This document shows, in pieces, positions 6,401-11,647 of a stretch of 11,647 nt of DNA. The stretch is from the NCBI GenBank assembly GCA_023390985.1, contig JAEWBU010000180.1:1-11647 (forward strand). Reading direction: 5' to 3'. The notes beneath the pieces are model-generated. The model saw only the letters and a list, made by a program, of their open reading frames with translations. It was not told the origin of the DNA and made no database searches. The stretch comes from Pseudomonadota bacterium. GTDB lineage: Bacteria; Pseudomonadota; Gammaproteobacteria; Burkholderiales; Burkholderiaceae_C. The position numbers and the translations under genes were made by a program. Position 1 is the stretch's first letter; each line of letters starts with the position of its first letter.

Positions 6401-7492
6401 ATGGCCGAGCCGCCCCGTCTCTTCACCGACCTGTCGCCCGCGGCGCAGACCAACTTCGCCGAGCTCCTCGAGCAGGCGCAGGCGGCCGCGTTCGACCGGT
6501 CGGTGCGCGACCTGCCCGGCTCCTTCAACCGCAAGACCGTCAAGGGCCGCGACTACTGGTACTGGCAGGTGCGCGACCTGGCCGGCGTGAACCGGCAGGT
6601 CTACCTGGGGCCGGACGACGAGCGCCTGGCACGGCTGATCCAGCTGCATGCCGGCGGCGGCCGCAACGCGGCGAGCGACATCGCGCCGCTGGCCGGCGCC
6701 TGCGTGGCGCTGGGCTGCATGACGGTGATCCAGCAGCACTTCGCGGTGATCAACCGCATGGCCGAGCACGGTTTCTTCCGCGCCGGAGGCGTGCTGATAG
6801 GCACCCACGCCTTCATCGCCATGGCCAACATGCTGGGCGTGCGCTGGACCAGCGGCTGGCGCACCAGCGACGTCGACTTCGCTCATCCGGGCCGCAACGT
6901 CTCGCTGGCGCTGGCCGAGAACGCCAAGGCCGACATGCACGACGCGATCACCTCGCTGGAGATGGGCCTGCTGCCGCAGCACACCCTGGCCGCCGAGCCC
7001 GCTTCGACCTACATGACCGCCCGCAAGGACATCCGCGTGGACCTGCTCACCACGGCGGGCCGCAAGGACGACGTCTACCTGTTCGAGCCGCTGAACGTCA
7101 GCCTCCAGCCGCTGAAGTTCATGGAGTTCTCGCTGGAGCACACCACGCAGACGGTGCTGCTGTCCGGCGAGCAGGCGGTGGTGGTCAACCTCCCCTCGCC
7201 CATGCGCTACGCGCTGCACAAGCTGGTGATCATGGGCGAGCGTGAAGAGGCTTTCCGCACGAAGATCAGCAAGGACGCCGGGCAGGTGGCGGCGCTGGTC
7301 GAGTACGGCTTGGAGCGATCGCCTGCGGCGCTGAAGGCGGCGGCGCAGGACCTGATGGCTCGCGGGCCGGGCTGGAGGAGCCGTGCGAACGAGGGCGTGC
7401 GGCACGTGGCCGTGCACCATCGGGAGATCGCGCAGCGGCTGGGTGAATTGCTGAAGGCTGCGATGCCGGTAAAGGCAGTCCCTCGGCGCTGA
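6401..7492 (+). CDS. GSU2403-type nucleotidyltransferase-fold protein
   Basis: A 363-aa protein resembling the GSU2403 family of nucleotidyltransferase-fold proteins (NTP_transf_8 type). An NTase core is visible in the middle: AGGVLIGTHAFIAM (128-141) for the glycine loop, then TSDVDFA (155-161), with Asp157 and Asp159 as the D-x-D metal-binding pair. A later acidic position (for example VDLL after KDIR) could supply the third carboxylate. The N-terminal 80 residues carry an aromatic-rich segment (GRDYWYWQVRD, 49-59) and the C-terminal third is helical. No signal peptide or membrane segment is seen. AGGA lies five bases before the ATG. No HEPN or other obvious partner gene adjoins it, unlike many minimal-NTase toxin-antitoxin pairs. 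The substrate is unknown. The gene stands behind a triple 10-bp repeat array and ends 23 bp from a convergent gene. Confidence 0.8.
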   Translation: MAEPPRLFTDLSPAAQTNFAELLEQAQAAAFDRSVRDLPGSFNRKTVKGRDYWYWQVRDLAGVNRQVYLGPDDERLARLIQLHAGGGRNAASDIAPLAGACVALGCMTVIQQHFAVINRMAEHGFFRAGGVLIGTHAFIAMANMLGVRWTSGWRTSDVDFAHPGRNVSLALAENAKADMHDAITSLEMGLLPQHTLAAEPASTYMTARKDIRVDLLTTAGRKDDVYLFEPLNVSLQPLKFMEFSLEHTTQTVLLSGEQAVVVNLPSPMRYALHKLVIMGEREEAFRTKISKDAGQVAALVEYGLERSPAALKAAAQDLMARGPGWRSRANEGVRHVAVHHREIAQRLGELLKAAMPVKAVPRR

Positions 7493-7515
7493 GGGTGCCT
7501 GCAGATGCAGCGGCC

Positions 7516-7914
7516 CTACGGAGCGGACTTGGTCCTATAGCGGCTTCCGGAGGGCGCCCAGAACACCGCGCCGGACGCAGGCGCTTCGAGATTCGGCGAG
7601 AGCCCTTGCTTCACCAGCTCCCGGCGCACACCTTCAAGGCCTTCCAGCGTTTCGATGACGTAGCATTCGCGAAGGACGTCTCCGTAGTGCTTCTCCGTGT
7701 TCGCTTTGGCGAGCGAAACGATGTCTTCGACATCGGCGCCCAGCGACCAGATGTGGACATCCTGGTCCCCCGCATAGGTCTTGATGCGCCAATAGCCACC
7801 ACCGCCCGAATAGAACTGCACGGTATCGAAAACTTCCGCGCTCGCGGCGCGTTCAGCGTTTTCCGAATAGCTGCTCTGGACTGCGAGAAAGAAGAGGACG
7901 AGAACGGTTTTCAT
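7516..7914 (-). CDS. Putative secreted hypothetical protein (132 aa)
   Basis: The N-terminus MKTVLVLFFLAVQSSYS looks like a short Sec signal peptide: one Lys, an eight- to ten-residue hydrophobic core, then small polar residues. The mature part has a glycine run (YSGGGGYWRIKTYAG) and a predicted alternation of strands and helices, with one cysteine. I do not recognise a family. GC content is clearly lower than in the metabolic genes. It follows the KTSC gene on the same strand after 19 bp, without a strong ribosome binding site. A plus-strand open frame across the same bases is judged a shadow, because the minus-strand product has a signal peptide and balanced composition. Confidence 0.65.
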   Translation of the reverse strand: MKTVLVLFFLAVQSSYSENAERAASAEVFDTVQFYSGGGGYWRIKTYAGDQDVHIWSLGADVEDIVSLAKANTEKHYGDVLRECYVIETLEGLEGVRRELVKQGLSPNLEAPASGAVFWAPSGSRYRTKSAP

Positions 7915-7933
7915 GCTGGGAAGGCGCTGAAAC

Positions 7934-8128
7934 TCAGCACGCGTAGCGATCCTTGATGTGATCGTTGTAGTACGTTCCCTTTGAGTAAGAGCGCATCAGC
8001 CCGTCGTAGACGTGCACTCCGCAGAAGTCGTATGTGTGGCCCTGCGCGAAAGTGATCTTCATCCGCCTGGTGTTCGGGTCATAGCCGACTGCCGACATGG
8101 CAGAGGACCTTACGGCAATCATTTCCAT
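7934..8128 (-). CDS. KTSC-domain protein (64 aa)
   Basis: The whole protein is one KTSC domain, a short module named after the lysyl-tRNA synthetase C-terminus and found alone in many bacteria; it has been suggested to bind RNA, but this is untested. Visible hallmarks are SSAMSAVGYDPNTRRMKITF (9-28), HTYDFCGVHVYDGLM (31-45) and the C-terminal SKGTYYNDHIKDRYAC. The frame stays open far upstream through the antitoxin gene, but residues before MEMIAV are Arg/Ser-rich shadow sequence. Family members usually begin just here, so I chose the ATG at 8128 (a second ATG two codons on is possible). It lies 22 bp after the antitoxin gene and may be co-transcribed with it. Confidence 0.82.
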   Translation of the reverse strand: MEMIAVRSSAMSAVGYDPNTRRMKITFAQGHTYDFCGVHVYDGLMRSYSKGTYYNDHIKDRYAC

Positions 8129-8150
8129 CGCGATATTTCGAGAGCTGCTG

Positions 8151-8468
8151 CTACTGCTCGCTTGCCACAGCCAGCAGTACCTTCGGATTCGCCCGCGCGA
8201 TCGCCAGCAGCGTCCGGGCCGCTCCGCTCGGCTGTTTGCGCCCTTGCTCCCAGCCCTGCAGAGTCCGCACGGAAACACCGAGGAGAGCCGCGAACTGCGA
8301 CTGCGACAGTCCGGTGCGCTCGCGGGCTTCGGCGGCAGGCGTCGGAACGACCTGCGTCTCTCCAGCCCGCATCTGCTGCACCGACGCGAGCAGCTCCGCG
8401 GCAAGGTCACGCCCGGCTTCGTAGGCGCGCAACTGCCTCGCGGTCAGCGGCTTGTTCTTCGAGGGCAT
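8151..8468 (-). CDS. higA: HigA-type XRE-family antitoxin
   Basis: A 105-aa helix-turn-helix protein that would neutralise the toxin encoded just upstream and repress the shared operon. The Cro/C1-type HTH spans about 46-92: AAEARERTGLSQSQFAALLG followed by VSVRTLQGWEQGRKQPSGAA, with the typical Q-x-x-F-A-x-L-L-G and T-L-Q-x-W-E-Q-G signatures. The N-terminal 45 residues form the likely toxin-binding arm. The first 20 codons overlap the end of the toxin gene by 62 nt in another frame, unusually long for a toxin-antitoxin pair. The N-terminal arm (KPLTARQLRAYEAGRDLAAELL) looks like genuine family sequence, so the early ATG is preferred over an internal start. Confidence 0.88.
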   Translation of the reverse strand: MPSKNKPLTARQLRAYEAGRDLAAELLASVQQMRAGETQVVPTPAAEARERTGLSQSQFAALLGVSVRTLQGWEQGRKQPSGAARTLLAIARANPKVLLAVASEQ

Positions 8469-8772
8469 GGCGTATCTCCTTCAACTTCGCGCCGGTGATG
8501 TTGTCAGTCGTCGCCTTCGCATAGAGCGTCAGGAGAACGAGATCGCCCTGCTGGGTTCGAACGTAGTAGATGACCCGTACACCACCGGACTTGCCGGAAC
8601 CTGCCCGGCGCCAACGCACCTTCCGGATGCCACCGGAACCGGGCACTACATCACCGGCGTCGGGACGCTCCGCGATGAACGCGGCGAACTCGCCTCGCTC
8701 CTCCTCGGTCCAGTACAGCGGCCACTGTTTCTGGAACAGAAGCGTCTCGACGATTGTGAGCAGCGGCTCCAA
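8407..8772 (-). CDS. higB: RelE/HigB-type toxin
   Basis: A 121-aa RelE/ParE-superfamily toxin, expected to cleave mRNA at the ribosome. Family features are the N-terminal IVETLLFQKQ (7-16), WTEEERGEFAAFIAERPDAG (21-40), PGSGGIRKVRW (44-54) and GKSGGVRVIYY (60-70), then LLTLYAKATTDNITGAKLKEI. The start is TTG at 8772: homology begins only about five residues later and no ATG or GTG is in frame nearby. No ribosome binding site precedes it, because the preceding 21 bp are a palindrome, so translation may be leaderless or weak. Toxin before antitoxin is the HigBA order. The C-terminal 20 codons overlap the antitoxin gene. Confidence 0.87.
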   Translation of the reverse strand: MEPLLTIVETLLFQKQWPLYWTEEERGEFAAFIAERPDAGDVVPGSGGIRKVRWRRAGSGKSGGVRVIYYVRTQQGDLVLLTLYAKATTDNITGAKLKEIRHALEEQAADREAVARLRSRA

Positions 8773-8793
8773 CTATACGCCTCGGGCGTATAG
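8773..8793. promoter_or_regulatory. Operator palindrome of the toxin-antitoxin operon
   Basis: CTATACGCC (8773-8781) and GGCGTATAG (8785-8793) are perfect 9-bp arms around TCG, directly abutting the toxin's TTG start. On the minus strand a TATACG -10 hexamer lies in the first arm, with TCGACT 16 bp upstream as a weak -35. Antitoxin binding here would cover the promoter and the translation start. Confidence 0.75.
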
Positions 8794-8828
8794 CCGTCCA
8801 GCGGCGGCAGTCGATGCGAGCCCACCCT

Positions 8829-9257
8829 TCACTCTCCGCGCTCCAAGTCCGCGTTCAGCGCCCCTCTCCACGATCGCACCCGGATCCTGTCGACGCCCTG
8901 GCCGGCCGCCCACGACGGCATCCCGGGCCGCTGGTCCGCATCCAGGGAGGACGATCCGCACCAGCGCCCGCCCGACCACCAGGAAACCACGGCCACCCTC
9001 TCCGTGACAAGCCGGCGGATGTACTCGAGTGCGCCCGCGTCTCCCGCCCACTCGTCGAAGCGCGAGTCATGGACGTCGAAGCTCACCGTGACCTTGCCGT
9101 TGGCGGTGCTCACGAGAAGTCCCGCCGCCGCATCCGAACCGTCGGGTGCGGGGACTTCGAGCACTTCGAAGGCCGACCCGTCATCGGCGGTCGCAGTGCG
9201 CACCAGCGCGCGCCATTTGGGAAAGATGTCGAGGACCGGGTCGAGCTTGTGGCGCAT
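8829..9257 (-). CDS. Unrecognised 142-aa protein
   Basis: The ATG at 9257 and TGA at 8829 bound a 142-aa acidic, soluble-looking protein with no signal peptide or membrane segment. Notable segments are FEVLEVPAPDGSDAAAGLL, KVTVSFDVHDSRFDEWAGDAG, the strongly conserved-looking VAVVSWWSGGRWCGSS and the C-terminal RIRVRSWRGALNADL. The aromatic- and beta-rich layout resembles small immunity-type or DUF proteins, but I cannot name a family. There is no clear ribosome binding site; a GGGCCC repeat lies directly before the ATG. It sits 45 bp after the Lrp-type gene and 56 bp before the toxin gene on the same strand. GC content is high, like the core genes, so it may not belong with the toxin-antitoxin islet. 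Confidence 0.7.
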   Translation of the reverse strand: MRHKLDPVLDIFPKWRALVRTATADDGSAFEVLEVPAPDGSDAAAGLLVSTANGKVTVSFDVHDSRFDEWAGDAGALEYIRRLVTERVAVVSWWSGGRWCGSSSLDADQRPGMPSWAAGQGVDRIRVRSWRGALNADLERGE

Positions 9258-9291
9258 GGGCCCAAGCTACCGGGCCCTCCCGCCCGCGGGA
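9258..9291. repeat. GC-rich hairpins between the Lrp-type gene and the 142-aa gene
   Basis: GGGCCC at 9258-9263 and 9272-9277 can pair across an 8-nt loop. TCCCG (9278-9282) and CGGGA (9287-9291) form a second small hairpin with a 4-nt loop. They fill the gap after the Lrp stop and touch the next ATG. They may attenuate transcription or hide the translation start. No T-tract is present, so an intrinsic terminator is not supported. Confidence 0.35.
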
Positions 9292-9302
9292 ACGTCCTTT
9301 GG

Positions 9303-9818
9303 TCAGCGCGCGGCGCGCGTGCGCCGCTGCGACGCGCCGGCCTTCTTGCCCGGCACCTCCAGCGGCAGCCGGCTCTCGGACTTCACCTCCTTGAGCACCA
9401 CGCTCGACCGAACGTGCGTCACGCCGGGCATGCGGAACAGCGTCTCGTGCAGGAAGCTCTCGTACCGCTTGATGTCCGGCACCAGCACCTTGATCACGTA
9501 GTCGGCCTGGCCCGTGGTCGCGTAGCAGCTGACGATGCTCGGCTCCGCCGCGATCGACTGCTCGAAGCGGCGCACGTCGTCCTCGTTGTGGCGCGTGAGG
9601 TTCACTTCGGCCAGCACGCACAACGCGAGGCCGACCTTCTCCCGATCGACCAGCGCCGTGTAGCCCCGGATGATCCCGGCCGACTCCATCTCCTTCACGC
9701 GCTTCCAGCACGGCGTGCTGGACAGGCCCGCGGCCGCGGCGAGCTGCTGGACGGTCTGGCGGGCGTCGCGCTGCAGTTCCGAGAGGAGCAGCACGTCATG
9801 GCGGTCGAGTTCGTCCAT
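9303..9818 (-). CDS. Lrp/AsnC-family transcriptional regulator
   Basis: A 171-aa leucine-responsive-type regulator. The N-terminal HTH (about 1-50) begins with MDELDRHDVLLLSELQRDAR and includes LAAAAGLSSTPCWKRVKEME, the classic recognition helix. The RAM/ligand-binding domain follows (about 65-145), with GQADYVIKVLVPDI and FRMPGVTHVRSSVVLKEVK. A basic tail (GKKAGASQRRTRAAR) ends the protein. I chose the ATG at 9818 because family members start exactly at this M-D-x-L-D; the frame is open further up, with an ATG at 9836, but that part is intergenic in character. The gene is divergent from a fused indolepyruvate:ferredoxin oxidoreductase, so it very likely controls that gene in response to an aromatic or branched-chain amino acid, and possibly itself. 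Confidence 0.92.
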   Translation of the reverse strand: MDELDRHDVLLLSELQRDARQTVQQLAAAAGLSSTPCWKRVKEMESAGIIRGYTALVDREKVGLALCVLAEVNLTRHNEDDVRRFEQSIAAEPSIVSCYATTGQADYVIKVLVPDIKRYESFLHETLFRMPGVTHVRSSVVLKEVKSESRLPLEVPGKKAGASQRRTRAAR

Positions 9819-9838
9819 TCCTGGAATCCGGGTCATTC

Positions 9839-9901
9839 GAGAACAGCATTCTCCCGCAGAGCCGGATCGGAGGGAAAAGAGAAGCCTTTTTCCGGATCGG
9901 A
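9839..9901. promoter_or_regulatory. Repeats in the lrp-ior divergent promoter region
   Basis: The 113-bp gap between the two start codons holds an inverted repeat GAGAA-CAGCA-TTCTC at 9839-9853 (15 bp, the size of an Lrp-type site). It also holds a 10-bp direct repeat CCGGATCGGA at 9862-9871 and 9892-9901, exactly 30 bp apart and so about three helical turns. A TATGCT hexamer at 9906-9911 may be the -10 of the oxidoreductase gene; I see no good -35. Equal helical phasing fits cooperative binding by an octameric Lrp-like protein. Confidence 0.45.
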
Positions 9902-9931
9902 CGCCTATGCTCTTCCGACTCGGAGACAAGC

Positions 9932-11647
9932 ATGACCGCCACCACCCTCGTCCGCCCCGACTACAAGCTCAGCGACAGCCTCTGGGCCCGCAGCGGCGCG
10001 ATCTTCCTCACCGGCACCCAGGCCCTGGTGCGCCTGATGCTGATGCAGCGCCAGCGCGACGCCGCCGCCGGCCTGAACACGCAGGGCTTCATCAGCGGCT
10101 ACCGCGGTTCGCCCCTGGGCATGGTGGACCAGGCCGTGTGGAAGACCGGCAGGAAGTTCGACGAAGCGGGCCTGCGCTTCCTGCCCGCGATCAACGAGGA
10201 ACTCGGCGCCACGGCGGTGCTGGGCACGCAGCGCGTCGAGGCCGACCCCGAGCGCACCTGCGACGGCGTGTTCGCGATGTGGTACGGCAAGGGCCCGGGC
10301 GTGGACCGCGCCGGCGACGCGCTCAAGCATGGCAACGCGTACGGCGCCTCGCCGCATGGCGGCGTGCTGATGGTGGCCGGCGACGACCATGGCTGCGTAT
10401 CCTCGTCGATGCCGCATCAGAGCGACCAGGCGTTCCAGTCGTGGCACGCGCCCATCGTGTCGCCCGCCTCGGTGGCCGAGTACCTGGAGTTCGGCCTGTA
10501 CGGCTGGCAGCTCTCGCGCTTCTCGGGCAACTGGGTGGGCTTCACGGCGCTGTCCGAAGTGGTGGAGAGCGCCTCGACCGTGGACCTCGACCTCGTCAAC
10601 GCGCGCATCGCCGCGTGGCAGGACGGCGAGACGGTGCGCCAGCTCACCGGCTACACGCCGCCCGCGGGCGGGCTGCACTACCGCTGGCCCGACCTGCCCT
10701 CGCTGGTGATCGAGCAGCGGCTGCACGCCAAGCTGGACGCCGTACGCGCCTTCGCGCGCATCAACAGCATCGACCGGCACGTGGTGCAGAGCGACCGCGC
10801 CACGGTCGGCATCGTCACCGCCGGCAAGGCGCACTACGACTTCATGGAAGTGCTGCGCCGCCTGGACATCTCGCCGGAGACGCTGGCCCTCCACGGCGTG
10901 CGCATCTACAAGCTGGGCCTGACCTATCCGATCGAGCCGACCCGCATGCGCGAATTCGCGCGCGGCCTGCGCGAGCTGCTGGTGATCGAGGAGAAAGGAC
11001 CGGTGGTCGAGGAGCAGCTGCGCTCCATGTTCTACAACGAGGCCGAACGGCCGGTGATCGTGGGCAAGTCGGATGCGCGCGGCGCGCCGCTGGTCTCCGC
11101 GCTGGGCGAGCTGCGGCCCTCGCGCCTGATCGAGATCGTCGCGAACTGGATCGCGGGCCACTACCCCGACCTGGACCGCCGCCACCTGGTGCGCGACTTC
11201 ACGCTGCCCGAGCTGCTGTCCAACGAGAGCGACAGCGTCAAGCGCCTGCCCTACTTCTGCGCCGGCTGCCCGCACAACACCAGCACCCGCGTGCCCGAGG
11301 GCTCGCATGCGCAGGCGGGCATCGGCTGCCACTTCATGGCCAGCTGGATGGACCGCGACACCGAGGGCCTGATCCAGATGGGCGGCGAAGGCGTGGACTG
11401 GGTGTCGCACGCGATGTTCACCAGGGTGCCGCACGTGTTCCAGAACCTGGGCGACGGCACGTACTACCACTCGGGCTACCTCGCCATCCGCCAGGCCGTC
11501 GCGGCGAAGGCCACGCTCACCTACAAGATCCTGTTCAACGACGCGGTGGCGATGACCGGCGGCCAGCCGGTGGACGGGATCATCAGCGTCGACGGCATCG
11601 CGCGCCAGGTCGAGGCCGAGGGCGTGAAGCAGGTCGTGGTGCTGTCC
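9932..11647 (+). CDS. Fused indolepyruvate:ferredoxin oxidoreductase (5' part)
   Basis: Oxidatively decarboxylates aryl pyruvates (indolepyruvate, phenylpyruvate) to arylacetyl-CoA, passing electrons to ferredoxin. The window holds the first 572 codons with no stop; fused members of this family are about 1,150-1,200 aa, so about half is present. The N-terminal pyrimidine-binding part shows GFISGYRGSPLGMVDQ, with ATAVLGTQ and MVAGDDHG further on. The thiamine-diphosphate half shows YFCAGCPHN (441-449, Cys443 and Cys446), GDGT (507-510) and FNDAVAMTGGQP with Asn536, the GDG...N cofactor motif. The ATG is preceded by GGAG at a 6-nt spacing. The gene is divergent from the Lrp-type regulator. The product would feed the phenylacetyl-CoA pathway encoded at the other end of the window. 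Confidence 0.92.
   Translation, partial: MTATTLVRPDYKLSDSLWARSGAIFLTGTQALVRLMLMQRQRDAAAGLNTQGFISGYRGSPLGMVDQAVWKTGRKFDEAGLRFLPAINEELGATAVLGTQRVEADPERTCDGVFAMWYGKGPGVDRAGDALKHGNAYGASPHGGVLMVAGDDHGCVSSSMPHQSDQAFQSWHAPIVSPASVAEYLEFGLYGWQLSRFSGNWVGFTALSEVVESASTVDLDLVNARIAAWQDGETVRQLTGYTPPAGGLHYRWPDLPSLVIEQRLHAKLDAVRAFARINSIDRHVVQSDRATVGIVTAGKAHYDFMEVLRRLDISPETLALHGVRIYKLGLTYPIEPTRMREFARGLRELLVIEEKGPVVEEQLRSMFYNEAERPVIVGKSDARGAPLVSALGELRPSRLIEIVANWIAGHYPDLDRRHLVRDFTLPELLSNESDSVKRLPYFCAGCPHNTSTRVPEGSHAQAGIGCHFMASWMDRDTEGLIQMGGEGVDWVSHAMFTRVPHVFQNLGDGTYYHSGYLAIRQAVAAKATLTYKILFNDAVAMTGGQPVDGIISVDGIARQVEAEGVKQVVVLS

Noticed and set aside
7495..7956. Plus-strand open frame (153 aa) opposite the putative secreted protein
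   Set aside because: No ribosome binding site and antisense-like composition, while the minus-strand product has a signal-peptide-like N-terminus. Not fully excluded.
8129..8410. N-terminal extension of the KTSC gene frame
   Set aside because: Arg/Ser/Cys-rich shadow of the antitoxin gene; KTSC homology starts at the ATG at 8128.
8773..8793. Common operator shared between the toxin operon and the NTase-fold gene through TATAC
   Set aside because: Only the TATAC core, which doubles as a -10 element, is shared; the flanking bases differ.
9819..9929. 37-residue N-terminal extension of the Lrp-type regulator
   Set aside because: The family begins at M-D-x-L-D (9818), and the extension would read through the divergent control region and its repeats.
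9905..11470. Minus-strand open frame (521 aa) opposite the oxidoreductase gene
   Set aside because: Composition is antisense-like (His, Ala, Val, Arg repeats) and the plus strand shows thiamine-diphosphate and CxxC motifs.

Overview
The window is very GC-rich (about 70% in the housekeeping parts, by hand count of sampled lines). It carries a betaproteobacterial-style paaABCDE cluster, an Lrp/AsnC regulator divergent from a fused indolepyruvate:ferredoxin oxidoreductase, and a short stand-alone alpha-glucan phosphorylase. This mix fits a soil or water Burkholderiales, probably Comamonadaceae (Ramlibacter/Variovorax-like). The genus is inferred from general resemblance, not from a search.

Layout. 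(1) 1-3765, minus strand: paaA-paaB-paaC-paaD-paaE, the phenylacetyl-CoA 1,2-epoxidase genes. paaE loses its last few codons at the window edge. Genes A to D overlap or nearly touch. A 93-bp inverted pair of REP-like palindromes sits between paaD and paaE. A perfect 14-bp palindrome of TetR/PaaR type overlaps the predicted start of transcription upstream of paaA. (2) 3868-4266, plus: a broken remnant of what looks like a trypsin-like serine protease, with two compensating single-base frameshifts in homopolymer runs. (3) 4277-6302, plus: a small hydrophilic hypothetical protein, then a short alpha-glucan phosphorylase with no visible ribosome binding site. (4) 6319-7492, plus: three copies of a 10-bp element followed by a stand-alone nucleotidyltransferase-fold protein of the GSU2403 type. 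(5) 7516-9257, minus: a small putative secreted protein, a 64-aa KTSC-domain protein, a HigBA-type toxin-antitoxin pair with a perfect operator palindrome against the toxin start codon, and an unrecognised 142-aa protein. The stretch from about 7500 to 8790 drops to roughly 52-58% GC and looks acquired. (6) 9303-11647: an Lrp/AsnC regulator (minus) divergent from a fused 2-oxoacid:ferredoxin oxidoreductase (plus, cut by the window end), with repeats in the 113-bp gap.

How the parts work together. The two catabolic blocks at the ends make biochemical sense together. An indolepyruvate/phenylpyruvate ferredoxin oxidoreductase produces arylacetyl-CoA from transaminated aromatic amino acids, and PaaABCE epoxidises phenylacetyl-CoA. 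The middle is a patchwork of storage-glucan metabolism, decayed protease, NTase-fold and toxin-antitoxin genes. I did not find a clearly new multi-gene system. The most promising leads are the NTase-fold gene with its triple 10-bp repeats, the toxin operon with an operator that reaches its TTG start, and the frameshifted protease remnant.
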